Below are positions 46,093 to 53,964 of a DNA stretch of 64,000 nucleotides, one piece after another. The notes below the pieces were generated by a model that did not search any database, had not been told where the DNA came from, and was given only the letters and a program-made list of their open reading frames with translations. This DNA comes from Rhodocaloribacter sp964552015 (GTDB taxonomy: Bacteria; Bacteroidota; Rhodothermia; Rhodothermales; ISCAR-4553): positions 1 to 64,000 of the forward strand of contig CAZKFR010000012.1 in assembly GCA_964552015.1 (NCBI GenBank). The letters are read 5' to 3'. The translations under genes were made by a program, and so were the position numbers. Each line of letters opens with the position of its first letter. Positions within the stretch are counted from its first letter, which is position 1.

Positions 46093-46766
46093 ATGAACAA
46101 CACCTTCGACATTCGTTCGGCCCGTCCCGAAGACGAGGAGGTGCTGGGNNNNNNNNNNNNNNNNNNNNNNNNNNNNNNNNNNNNNNNNNNNNNNNNNNNN
46201 NNNNNNNNNNNNNNNNNNNNNNNNNNNNNNNNNNNNNNNNNNNNNNNNTGAACAACACCTTCGACATTCGTTCGGCCCGTCCCGAAGACGAGGAGGTGCT
46301 GGGACGGCTCTGGCTCCAGTTCCTGCGTGAGCAGGCCGCGCTCGATGTGCGGTTCCGGGTGGCTGAAGATGCCCTCATGCGCTGGCGCAACGATTTCCCT
46401 CACTGGATTCGCGATTCGTCACGGTGCCTGTTCGTGGCCGTGTTGGACGGAGAGGTGGTCGGTTTCGTAACGGCACAGAGGTGGACACCGCCGCCGGTCT
46501 ATGCTGGTCCGACCGAGGTGCATGTCAACGAACTCTACGTTCGCCCGGAGGCTCGAGGCCGCGGAGCGGGAAGGCGCCTCCTGCAGGCCGTACGCGCATG
46601 GGCGGAAGAAACCGGTGCCGAACGGCTCCGCCTGACCGTGCTGGCGGCCAATGAGGAGGGCCAGGCATTCTGGCGACACCTCGAGGCACACCCTTTCGCG
46701 CTTACCATGACCATCGACCTGGAGCCCGACCCGCGCCCGCAAGGAGAACGCCGGATCGGGTTCTGA
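46093..46766 (+). CDS. GNAT-family N-acetyltransferase, split by an artefactual gap
   Basis: The gene starts at ATG 46093 (MNNTFDIRSARPEDEEVLG), is interrupted by 100 N, and resumes after a repeat of the same sequence. If the 55-nt repeat (46094-46148 = 46249-46303) is collapsed, a clean 172-residue GNAT protein results. It contains VHVNELYVRPEARGRGAGRR, the acetyl-CoA loop, and LTVLAANEEGQAFWRHLEAH. Taking the N run at face value would break the frame. The acceptor substrate is unknown. It is 19 nt downstream of asd and may share its transcript. Confidence 0.85.
46149..46248. other. scaffold gap (100 N) flanked by a 55-nt perfect duplication
   Basis: The 55 nt before the gap (46094-46148) are identical to the 55 nt after it (46249-46303). 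This is what two contigs overlapping by one k-mer look like when a scaffolder inserts a default gap instead of merging them. The real DNA probably has neither the N run nor the second copy. Confidence 0.92.
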
Positions 46767-46860
46767 CCGGACCGGGCGGAACTCCACGGGGTGATCGTGG
46801 TTTTCTAGACGTCGGCTCCGCTGCGCGACTTTGATCTTTCTGTGGAGCCGCTCGAGGGGC

Positions 46861-46890
46861 TTGACACACGGTCGTCCGTGTTTGTATCAT
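46861..46890 (+). promoter_or_regulatory. sigma70-like promoter of tRNA-Gly
   Basis: TTGACA (46861-46866), an 18-nt spacer and TATCAT (46885-46890) lie 18 nt before the tRNA 5' end, giving a start a few nt upstream of it. The -35 is a perfect consensus. Confidence 0.65.
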
Positions 46891-46908
46891 AGCGGCCCCG
46901 ACAGAAAA

Positions 46909-46980
46909 GCGGGTGTAGCTCAGTGGTAGAGCATCACGTTGCCAACGTGAGGGTCGTGAGTTCGAATCTCATCACCCGCT
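46909..46980 (+). tRNA. tRNA-Gly (anticodon GCC)
   Basis: A complete cloverleaf is formed: acceptor GCGGGTG/CACCCGC, D arm GCTC-GAGC, anticodon stem TCACG/CGTGA with loop TTGCCAA (anticodon GCC, reading GGC/GGU), T arm GTGAG-TTCGAAT-CTCAT, discriminator T. CCA is not encoded. A terminator follows at once. Confidence 0.96.
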
Positions 46981-46989
46981 CGTCGCAAA

Positions 46990-47021
46990 CCCCGGATCGA
47001 TCCGACGATCCGGGGTTTTTT
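46990..47021 (+). terminator. rho-independent terminator of tRNA-Gly
   Basis: CCCCGGATCG (46990-46999) pairs with CGATCCGGGG, followed directly by TTTTTT. It ends the tRNA-Gly transcript nine nt after the discriminator base. Confidence 0.92.
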
Positions 47022-47155
47022 CGTTTACAGTGGGTTGGGTGCGGCAAGGGGTGCCTGTCGGGGCGCTGATGCGTATCTTGGGACGCGATGGAGCGGTCGT
47101 GCCCGGATGTGGGCGGTTCCGTCATCCTCCCTGTCGAATCATACCCATCGCCTCC

Positions 47156-48064
47156 ATGATCGCCGATCAATCCTCTCGGCCGGCCTCCTCGGAGTGTTCC
47201 CGTTCTGTGTCCGGGCGAGGCCTGTGGGCCTTACCGGCGCTCTTGGCTCTGGCTCTGCTCATGTGTGCGTCGCCGTCGGATGCCGGGCGCGGCGGGACGC
47301 CCTCCCCGCCCGGTTCGGTCGTTCCGGATTCCCTCGGTCTTGCGTTCATTCGGGTCGAGCCGGGGACGTTTCTGCAGGGAAACGCCGAAGGCAAACTGAG
47401 CGAACGACCCGTGCATCGGGTAACCCTGACGCGGCCCTACGACCTGGGGCGTCATGAAGTCACGCGCAAGCAGTGGCGCCTCATCATGGGCACCGAGCCG
47501 TGGAAAGGACAGCTCTATGCCGGAGAAGGAGATGATCTGCCGGCAACCTACGTCAACTGGTATGACGTCCAGGCGTTTATCGAAAAGCTCAATCAGGCCG
47601 ATTCGCTCCATCGCTATCGGCTGCCGACCGAAGCGGAGTGGGAGTATGCCGCCTACGCCGGTACGGGCATGAAGTACGGTTATACTGCCGATCCGGACTC
47701 TCTGTGCGTCTATGCCAACATTGCCGACAGCACGGCCTCCGAGGTGTTTCCGGACTGGGAGCCGGCACCCTGCCGCGATGGCTTCGCCTACAGCGCTCCC
47801 GTTGAAAGCCTGCTACCCAACCGGTGGGGGTTCTATGACATGGTGGGCAATGTTTGGGAGTGGACGAACGACTGGTTTGCTTTCTTCCCGGACAGCGCCC
47901 TGACCGATCCCGTGGGGCCGCCCACGGGGGAACGGAAAGTGCTCAAGGGGAATAGCTGGGATGCCTTTCCTGAAACGGCGCGTATCTCCAATCGCTTTGC
48001 CGTCCTCCCTCATGAGCGGTCGGTGCTCTTTGGTTTCCGGCTGGTCCGGGAACGACGCCGGTGA
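47156..48064 (+). CDS. secreted SUMF1/formylglycine-generating-enzyme-like protein
   Basis: The 302-residue protein has a signal peptide (LPALLALALLMCASPSDAG) and then a SUMF1 fold: FIRVEPGTFLQGNAEGKLSE, RHEVTRKQW, RLPTEAEWEYAAYAG, DMVGNVWEWTNDW and FGFRLVRERR. The paired active-site Cys of true formylglycine-generating enzyme are not seen at the end of the domain, so sulfatase activation is unlikely. Such exported relatives often act in binding or, in some Bacteroidota, as gliding or type IX accessory proteins (GldK/PorK group). It lacks a clear lipobox. The ATG at 47156 places the signal first. Confidence 0.8.
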   Translation: MIADQSSRPASSECSRSVSGRGLWALPALLALALLMCASPSDAGRGGTPSPPGSVVPDSLGLAFIRVEPGTFLQGNAEGKLSERPVHRVTLTRPYDLGRHEVTRKQWRLIMGTEPWKGQLYAGEGDDLPATYVNWYDVQAFIEKLNQADSLHRYRLPTEAEWEYAAYAGTGMKYGYTADPDSLCVYANIADSTASEVFPDWEPAPCRDGFAYSAPVESLLPNRWGFYDMVGNVWEWTNDWFAFFPDSALTDPVGPPTGERKVLKGNSWDAFPETARISNRFAVLPHERSVLFGFRLVRERRR

Positions 48065-48111
48065 GGAAGGTAGACGACCCGTACTTGTTCAATGACCGAA
48101 GACCTGATGGC

Positions 48112-49497
48112 ATGCAAGCCTTTCTGATTGCCTGGACAGATCGCTGGGTCCGGAACGTGCTGGCCGGCTGGTGCCTCCTCGTCGGGGTGATGGGGCTGAT
48201 GCCCGGGCTCATGGCCCAGCCGCTCGACGCGCGAACGGCCGCCCGGATCGATACGCTGTTCGCCGAATGGGACAGGACGGACACCCCCGGCGTCGTGGTC
48301 GCTGTGGCGCGGTCGGGGCGCGTGGTCTACGAAAAAGCGTTTGGGATGGCGAACCTGGAGCACGGCGTGCCGATGACGCCGGAGACGGTGTTTATGGTGG
48401 CTTCCGTGTCGAAGCAGTTCACCGCGTTTGCCGTGGCGATGCTGGCAGCCCGGGGGCACCTCGCGCTCGACGCCGATGTGCGTACCTACCTGCCCGAGAT
48501 GCACGACTTCGGGACACCCATCACCCTCCGGCACCTCGTCCATCACACGAGCGGACTCCGGGACGAGTTCGACCTGCTCGGTATGGCAGGCTGGCGCATG
48601 GACGATGTCATCACGAAGGACCACATCGTGGGGCTGGCCGCACGGCAGCGCGAACTCAATTTTCCACCGGGCAGCCAGTACCTCTATTGCAACACGGGGT
48701 ACACGCTGCTGGCTGAAGTCGTGGAACGGGTTACCGGGCAATCGTTCCGGGCCTGGACCGACGAACATCTGTTCGGTCCTCTTGGCATGAGCCGGACGCA
48801 CTTCCATGACGACCATACGATGCCCGTGCCGGGCCGGGCGCAGGGGTACGAGCGGGATGCCTCGGGCCGCTACCGGTTGCAGGTCAACAACTACGAGAGT
48901 GTCGGGGCAAGCGGATTGCACACGACGGCCGGGGATCTGATGCGCTGGCTGCATAACCTGGATACCGGTACTGTCGGCGGACCGGAGGTGCTTTCTCTGG
49001 TTCATGAGCGCGGTCGCCTTACCCGCGGCGATACGCTGCACTATGCCTTCGGCCTTGGCATCGACCGGTACAAAGGGCACCGTCGTGTGGGCCACAGCGG
49101 ATGGCACCGGGGGTTCCGAACGTACGCCGGCCGTTTTCCGGACGACAGCCTCGCCATCGTCGTCCTATCCAACCTGGCTTCCTTCGACGCTCCCGGACAG
49201 GCCATGCGAGTGGCCGATGTGTTCCTGTCGCCGGCCCCTGAATCGCTGGCCGTCTATACCGGCACGTACACCAGCTCCGAACTCGACACCTCGTATACCC
49301 TGGCGCTCGACGGAGACCATCTCGTGCTGCGTCATCGTCGCAACCCGGTGGTGACGCTCACGTTCGACGGTCCGGATGCCTTCACGACCGATGCCTGGTT
49401 CATGGACCGCATCGTCTTCGAGCGGAAAGGGGGGCGGATCACGGGGTTCCGGGCGTCAACCCAACGTGCCCGAAACCTGCTTTTCGAGCGCCGGTAA
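48112..49497 (+). CDS. secreted serine hydrolase, class C beta-lactamase family
   Basis: The 461-residue protein has a signal peptide (VLAGWCLLVGVMGLMPGLMA) and the three penicillin-binding motifs: SVSK (in VASVSKQFTAFAVAML), YCN (in YLYCNTGYTLLAEV) and HSG (in RVGHSGWHRGF). This is the AmpC/DD-peptidase/esterase family. A C-terminal domain of about 110 residues (YTGTYTSSELDTSYTLAL) is the usual lipocalin-like add-on. Substrate could be a peptide, ester or beta-lactam; the sequence does not decide. It begins about 50 nt after the SUMF1 gene; a GTG at 48061 would overlap that gene by 4 nt. Confidence 0.88.
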   Translation: MQAFLIAWTDRWVRNVLAGWCLLVGVMGLMPGLMAQPLDARTAARIDTLFAEWDRTDTPGVVVAVARSGRVVYEKAFGMANLEHGVPMTPETVFMVASVSKQFTAFAVAMLAARGHLALDADVRTYLPEMHDFGTPITLRHLVHHTSGLRDEFDLLGMAGWRMDDVITKDHIVGLAARQRELNFPPGSQYLYCNTGYTLLAEVVERVTGQSFRAWTDEHLFGPLGMSRTHFHDDHTMPVPGRAQGYERDASGRYRLQVNNYESVGASGLHTTAGDLMRWLHNLDTGTVGGPEVLSLVHERGRLTRGDTLHYAFGLGIDRYKGHRRVGHSGWHRGFRTYAGRFPDDSLAIVVLSNLASFDAPGQAMRVADVFLSPAPESLAVYTGTYTSSELDTSYTLALDGDHLVLRHRRNPVVTLTFDGPDAFTTDAWFMDRIVFERKGGRITGFRASTQRARNLLFERR

Positions 49498-49528
49498 GAC
49501 GCCGCTCCGGAGTTCTCCACGAAGCGCC

Positions 49529-50158
49529 ATGCCTGAAAGCCCCGTTGATGTGCGTGCGTCCGGAGCCGGAGCGGAGTACGGCCCGGTTGCCACGCCCCCG
49601 TTGCCGGGGTGGAAGCGTCTCCTGCGGTCCCGCGCGCTCTACCTGTTCCTCGGCCTCACGGCACTGGTGTTCTTGCTGAAGCCCGGACTGGAAGCGGTGG
49701 GTGGGGCGGAGGGGTTTCGGAGCCGCTTCGGCGTCTGGGCGCCGGTACTTACGGTGCCGTTGCATGCGCTCATCGCCGTGACGCCGTTCCCGTCCGACGT
49801 CGTAGCAATGGCGAACGGAGCGCTGTACGGCTTCGTTGCCGGGACCGTCCTGAGCTGGCTGGGCTGGTTTCTCGCCTCTTTTCTGCAGTACGGTCTGGGC
49901 TGGCGTGCCGGGAAGGATCTCGCTGTACAGGCCTGGCGGGCGCGGGCGCCGGTCTGGTTGCAGCGGCTGCCCGTCGATCACCCCCTTTTTCTGATTCTGG
50001 GGCGCTACGTCCCGTATGTGGGCGGGCATATGACGACGCTGCTGCCCGGCGCACTGCGGGTGCCGCTTCGTCGCTATGCCTGGTGCACGGCCGTCGCGCT
50101 CGTGCCGCAGTCGCTGGTCATGTCCGCCGCCGGTGCCGGCCTGATGCTCCTCGGCTGA
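49529..50158 (+). CDS. TVP38/TMEM64-type (VTT domain) membrane protein
   Basis: The 209-residue protein has about five membrane helices and the VTT-domain landmarks TPFPSDVVAMANGALYGFVA and LILGRYVPYVGGHMTTLLPG. DedA/VTT proteins are thought to move lipids such as undecaprenyl phosphate or phospholipids across the membrane. No regulatory site or operon partner is visible, and the closest upstream gene ends 31 nt before. The N-terminal 30 residues are polar. The ATG at 49529 is the only start close to the first helix. Confidence 0.82.
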   Translation: MPESPVDVRASGAGAEYGPVATPPLPGWKRLLRSRALYLFLGLTALVFLLKPGLEAVGGAEGFRSRFGVWAPVLTVPLHALIAVTPFPSDVVAMANGALYGFVAGTVLSWLGWFLASFLQYGLGWRAGKDLAVQAWRARAPVWLQRLPVDHPLFLILGRYVPYVGGHMTTLLPGALRVPLRRYAWCTAVALVPQSLVMSAAGAGLMLLG

Positions 50159-50330
50159 TCGTTCTGCCCTTCCTGCGTGATCCGGCCGACGTACCCCGGG
50201 CCGATAACGCGCTGCGTCATGGTGGTGGGATGGAAAGCGTGGCGTAAAAAGAAGGGGACCGCCGGCGATACGGCGCCTTTCTGTGAAAAAACAATGACTG
50301 TGCGACGATTGAAGCGGTCGGTGAAACTCT

Positions 50331-50345
50331 TGACGCAATGCGTCA
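50331..50345. promoter_or_regulatory. palindrome before phaR, candidate autoregulatory operator
   Basis: TGACGCA (50331-50337) and TGCGTCA (50339-50345) are perfect 7-bp arms around a single A, 34 nt before the phaR ATG. PhaR-type regulators of the polyhydroxyalkanoate system are known to repress their own and phasin genes by binding TGC/GCA-rich sites. The assignment to PhaR is inference. Confidence 0.5.
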
Positions 50346-50378
50346 TAACATGGAGCGGATCAGGCCGCCATCGACATC

Positions 50379-50876
50379 ATGACGCGCATTATCAAACGCT
50401 ACGAGAACCGGAAGTTGTATGACACGGAGGCCCGTGCTTACGTGTCGCTCTCCGACATCGCGGCGATCGTTCGCCGCGGGGAGACGGTGCAGGTTGTCGA
50501 CAACCGTACGGGCGAGGACCTGACCGCACAGACCCTCATGCAGATCCTTCTGGATGAAGGGCGCAAGGGGGGACGGGTGCTGCCTACGGACCTGCTCCAC
50601 GACCTGCTCCGTCGGAGCGGCGAGGCGTTCGAAGCCGGCGTGGCGTCCCTGCGTCAGGGTGTCGATGAACTGATCCATTCCTCCATGGGCCGGCTGGGTG
50701 CCTACCTGCACCGGCCGCGCGCGAATGAACTCGAAGCATTGCGTGCGCAACTCGGGCAGCTCGAGCGCATGCTCGGCCGGCTTCTGGAGACGCAAGAGGA
50801 AACCAGGAACGAAACCATTGAGGGTGACAACCATGGCAACGAACGAGAAGAAGATGGAGCGTCCGCTTCCGGCTGA
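50379..50876 (+). CDS. phaR: PhaR-like polyhydroxyalkanoate synthesis regulator
   Basis: The 165-residue protein begins MTRIIKRYENRKLYDTEARA and continues SLSDIAAIVRRGETVQVVDN, the highly conserved DNA-binding domain of the PHB/PHA accumulation regulator family (PF07879). A PHB_acc repeat-like region follows (LLHDLLRRSGEAFEAGVASL). PhaR binds both DNA and polymer granules and releases phasin genes when polymer is made. Here two phasin genes follow at once, and the first overlaps the 3' end of this gene by 44 nt. The DNA-binding part fits the family well. Confidence 0.93.
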   Translation: MTRIIKRYENRKLYDTEARAYVSLSDIAAIVRRGETVQVVDNRTGEDLTAQTLMQILLDEGRKGGRVLPTDLLHDLLRRSGEAFEAGVASLRQGVDELIHSSMGRLGAYLHRPRANELEALRAQLGQLERMLGRLLETQEETRNETIEGDNHGNEREEDGASASG

Positions 50877-51528
50877 GATCACGGAACGGGGGCGTGACCT
50901 GTGGCTGGCCGGCCTGGGGGCCGTCGTTACGGTGGAAGAGGAGGGCCGGGCCTGGCTGCGTGCGTTCGAGGAACGCGGTGAGAAACTGCTGAGCAACCTG
51001 CGGCAGGAAGCCTCGAAAATCTTCGACGAGCTCGTCCAGCGCGGCGAGAAGGTGCAGCAGGAAGGTGTGCGCAAGCTGGGAGCCGTCGCCGAGGACGTCG
51101 AGGAGGTGCAGCGGGACGTGTCGAAGAAACTCGATGCCCTCGTGAAAGACACGGTCGAGGCGTTGCTGGCACGGATGGACATGCCCACGCGCAGCGAAGT
51201 GCGTGCGCTCACGCGCAAGGTGGAGGCCCTGGCGCGTCAGGTCGACGGGCTGACGGCCCTCCTGCAGGCCGGCGAGCCGGTAGAAACCGGTGACGACGTG
51301 AACGCTGGGGCCGCTGAGGCGACGTGGACCGTCTACCGCGTGGAGCCGCACGACGAAGGGTGGGCCGTCATCAAAGAGGGCAACGAACGGGCGACCTCGG
51401 TGCATGAGACCAAAGTCGCCGCGGTGGATGCGGCCCGTGAACTGGCTCGCCGTCATGCACCGGCCCGGCTGGTCATCTTCCGTAAGGACGGTACGATCCA
51501 GGACGAGAACACCTACCCTGCCGAGTGA
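50833..51528 (+). CDS. phasin-family protein with C-terminal DUF2188 domain
   Basis: The 231-residue protein has a phasin-like helical region (ERGRDLWLAGLGAVVTVEEE, then a coiled-coil from about 55 to 145). From about 155 to 231 there is a compact second domain, TWTVYRVEPHDEGWAVIKEG to RKDGTIQDENTYP, that matches DUF2188. Phasins coat polyhydroxyalkanoate granules. The added domain is unusual for a phasin and its role is unknown. The gene overlaps the end of phaR and ends 36 nt before a second phasin gene, so the three form one operon. Confidence 0.82.
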   Translation: MATNEKKMERPLPAEITERGRDLWLAGLGAVVTVEEEGRAWLRAFEERGEKLLSNLRQEASKIFDELVQRGEKVQQEGVRKLGAVAEDVEEVQRDVSKKLDALVKDTVEALLARMDMPTRSEVRALTRKVEALARQVDGLTALLQAGEPVETGDDVNAGAAEATWTVYRVEPHDEGWAVIKEGNERATSVHETKVAAVDAARELARRHAPARLVIFRKDGTIQDENTYPAE

Positions 51529-51564
51529 CGCTGCACGTCCCGGCACAACCCTGTGGAGGTCGTT

Positions 51565-51999
51565 ATGAAGCAAGCGAAGGAGAAACCCCTGAACCTGGAG
51601 GCCCTGGCCGATGAGCTCCGTGAAAAAGGCCGGGAGATCTGGCTGGCCGGCCTCGGGGCGCTGGATAAGGTGGAGGAAGAGGGCAGCCGCTACTTCCAGG
51701 AACTGGTCGAGCGCGGGCGGGCCTTCGAGCAGGAGCGCAAGCAGCGCCTGACCGAGGTCATCGAAGAACTCGAGTCGCGGCAGAAGGCGCTGGGCGAAGA
51801 CGTACAGAAGCGTCTCGACCGGCTCGGACGGGTGCTGGCGGACGTGGAGTCCGGGGTGGCCGAGACGATGGAAAAGGCGCTCCATCGGCTCGACGTGCCG
51901 ACCCGCGAGGAGGTGCAGGACCTCTCGAAGCAAGTCCAGCAGCTGGCCGAGAAGGTGGAACGCCTGGCCGCGCTGATGGAAGCGCGCCGACAGGCATGA
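51565..51999 (+). CDS. phasin-family granule-coat protein
   Basis: The 144-residue protein shares KGREIWLAGLGALDKVEEEG with the phasin before it and is almost wholly alpha-helical, ending in a coiled coil (VQDLSKQVQQLAEKVERLAA). It matches the phasin family (PHA granule-coat, PhaF/PhaI type). The two phasins probably arose by tandem duplication, with only the first keeping or gaining the DUF2188 domain. GGAGG five nt upstream supports the ATG at 51565; a GTG four codons earlier is less likely. Confidence 0.85.
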   Translation: MKQAKEKPLNLEALADELREKGREIWLAGLGALDKVEEEGSRYFQELVERGRAFEQERKQRLTEVIEELESRQKALGEDVQKRLDRLGRVLADVESGVAETMEKALHRLDVPTREEVQDLSKQVQQLAEKVERLAALMEARRQA

Positions 52000-52056
52000 C
52001 CGGCTCGTTCGCCTGGACCTCTCCGGGGCCGTCGGCGTAAAGGCTGCTCCGTGCGC

Positions 52057-52090
52057 CCCTCCTCATCCGGGACGTCCCGGGTGAGGAGGG
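52057..52090. repeat. 17-bp near-perfect inverted repeat between phasin and lipase genes
   Basis: Positions 52057-52073 and 52074-52090 are complementary over 17 positions with a single T-G wobble, so RNA would form a long, very GC-rich hairpin. No T-run follows on either strand, so it is not a standard terminator. It could slow RNA decay of the phasin messages or cut the read-through to the lipase gene. Confidence 0.7.
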
Positions 52091-52149
52091 CGTGCACCGG
52101 TGCTGGCTGGCCGGCGCCACACCCCTCCGTGTACGAACCCAGGGTGATC

Positions 52150-53472
52150 ATGTCCGGAACGACGCACTACCCCAGGATCGGGCTGGCCTGTGCCGGCGGG
52201 ATCGTCGAAGGCGCCATCTATGAGATCGGTGCGCTGTGTGCCCTCGAGGATGCTATCGAAGGACTGGACCTGACGCGGCTCCATGCCTACGTGGGGGTCA
52301 GCTCGGGGGCGATCCTCGTTTCATGCCTGGCCAACGGTATCACGCCGCGAACCCTCAGCCGGGCCATCGTTTCCGAGGCCGGACCCGAACTGGACTTCCG
52401 GCCGGAAATGTTTTTCGAGCCTGCGCTGGCTGAATACTTGCGACGCCTGGGCCGCGTGCCGGAAGCGCTTGCGGCCGGCCTCCGGGCCTACCTCCGTCAT
52501 CCCCTCGACCTCTCACCCATGAGCCTGGTCGCCGCCCTGCGCGAGGTGATCCCGGCGGGTCTCTTCGACAACCGGAACATCCAGCAGTATCTGGCACGCA
52601 TCTTCTCGACACTGGGGCGCACGGATGATTTCCGCGATCTGCCCTCGCGCCTGCGTGTGGTGGCGGTGGAACTGGATACGGCCGAGGTGGCCTGTTTCGG
52701 TCGTCCGGGGCTGGATCATGTGCCCATCTCGCAAGCCGTGCAGGCCAGTACGGCCCTGCCCGGGCTCTACAACCCGGTCGAGATCGACGGGGTGTCGTAT
52801 ATCGACGGGGTGGCTCGCCGCACGCTGCATGCGAGCACGGCCCTCGAAGAAGGGGTCGACCTGCTCTTCTGCATCAACCCGATCGTTCCGGTGAACCTGC
52901 GCGAGAAGGAGGGAGCCGCCTGGCGCTCGCTCGCCGACCACGGGCTTTCGGCCGTCCTCTCGCAAACGTTCCGGACGCTGGTCTACTCCCGGATGCGTAC
53001 GGGCTTCCGGGTCTACGAGCACCGCTATCCCGAGGCGGATGTGTTGCTCATCGAGCCGCCCCGGGACGACGATCGCCTCTTCTTCTCCAACATCTTCAGT
53101 TTTTCGAACCGGCAGGCCGTCTGCGAGCGGGCCTACCGGCAGACGCTGGACTTCCTGCGCGATCAGGCCGAGGAACTGGCGCCTCGTCTGGCCCGGCATG
53201 GGCTGCAGCTCCGGTCGTCGGTCTTGCACGACGTGAGCCGCCGGCTCTATGAAGCCGAGGGGACGCACCCGGCACCGGTCGGCCGCGCTGCGCTCGGGGC
53301 CGCGGCAGCTACCCTGGACCGGCTCGGACACACCCTTGAACGCCTGCGGGAGCGGGCCGCGCAGGATTCAGGTGCGGGCGTCGTCGCCGGGTGGGTCGAG
53401 GAAGCGACGAGCCATGCGGAGCGAGGCGCTCGACGCCGCACCGGCTACGTGGATGGCGTGGCGCGTCAGTGA
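52150..53472 (+). CDS. patatin-like phospholipase / possible intracellular PHA depolymerase
   Basis: The 440-residue protein has the patatin oxyanion region IGLACAGGIVEGAIYEIGAL, the nucleophile in YVGVSSGAILVSCLANG (GxSxG) and the Asp in VSYIDGVARRTL (DG-A/G family). This is a Ser-Asp dyad hydrolase. In PHA gene clusters such patatin proteins can act as granule lipases or depolymerases; this is inferred from the neighbours. No signal peptide is present. Its last 105 nt overlap, on the other strand, the granule-region gene. A lipid substrate remains possible. Confidence 0.85.
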   Translation: MSGTTHYPRIGLACAGGIVEGAIYEIGALCALEDAIEGLDLTRLHAYVGVSSGAILVSCLANGITPRTLSRAIVSEAGPELDFRPEMFFEPALAEYLRRLGRVPEALAAGLRAYLRHPLDLSPMSLVAALREVIPAGLFDNRNIQQYLARIFSTLGRTDDFRDLPSRLRVVAVELDTAEVACFGRPGLDHVPISQAVQASTALPGLYNPVEIDGVSYIDGVARRTLHASTALEEGVDLLFCINPIVPVNLREKEGAAWRSLADHGLSAVLSQTFRTLVYSRMRTGFRVYEHRYPEADVLLIEPPRDDDRLFFSNIFSFSNRQAVCERAYRQTLDFLRDQAEELAPRLARHGLQLRSSVLHDVSRRLYEAEGTHPAPVGRAALGAAAATLDRLGHTLERLRERAAQDSGAGVVAGWVEEATSHAERGARRRTGYVDGVARQ

Positions 53473-53889
53473 GGTAAGGGCCTGCGCCAGCGGCGCGTCG
53501 GGCGGTGTGCGGGGGGCTCCGGGTGGCGGGGCGGAGGCGTCCGGAGGCGACTCGGTGTCGGTTCGAGCCCCTTGCCCGGACGGAGCAGGGCGGTTGGCCG
53601 CGGCAGGTGGCTCCGTGGGCGGAAAATGTTCGTCGAGACGCGCTTCGATCAGGTCGCGGAGGCGGCGTTCCGAGAGGGGCAGGAACGGGCTCCGGCGCAC
53701 CACGGCGCGCAGGTGCGTCTCATCGATGTCGATGTGCCCCGACACGCCGGTCCCTTTGAACACGAGCCGGTCACCTTCCCAGTGATGGCGCAGACCGAGG
53801 GAGGCGGCCAGCTCGCCGGCCAGGGCATCGACGTGGTCGCGGGCTTCCTTGCGTGTTCGGTGGTGCGGGCGCTCCAGGTGTAAGGCCAT
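53368..53889 (-). CDS. polyhydroxyalkanoate granule-region protein (PHA_gran_rgn family)
   Basis: The 173-residue protein starts MALHLERPHHRTRKEARDHV and shows LGLRHHWEGDRLVFKGTGVS, then GHIDIDETHLRAVV and LLPL-like ends. This is the pattern of the PHA_gran_rgn family (PF09650), found beside PHA granule genes. The C-terminal third (Pro/Ala-rich) overlaps the lipase gene tail on the opposite strand by 105 nt; either stop could be affected by a frame error. The family has no known enzymatic function. Confidence 0.78.
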   Translation of the reverse strand: MALHLERPHHRTRKEARDHVDALAGELAASLGLRHHWEGDRLVFKGTGVSGHIDIDETHLRAVVRRSPFLPLSERRLRDLIEARLDEHFPPTEPPAAANRPAPSGQGARTDTESPPDASAPPPGAPRTPPDAPLAQALTSLTRHAIHVAGAASSASLRMARRFLDPPGDDART

Positions 53890-53964
53890 CGTGGTCGCGG
53901 GGTGGTTCGAGGTACACGGAGAGGGGATGCGTCAACGGGATAAAGGATGATCGGCGGGGTTGCG

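Noticed and set aside
46094..46303. 55-nt direct repeat around the second gap as a biological duplication or target-site repeat
   Set aside because: Both copies end exactly at the N run and collapsing them restores a gene, which is best explained by contig overlap.
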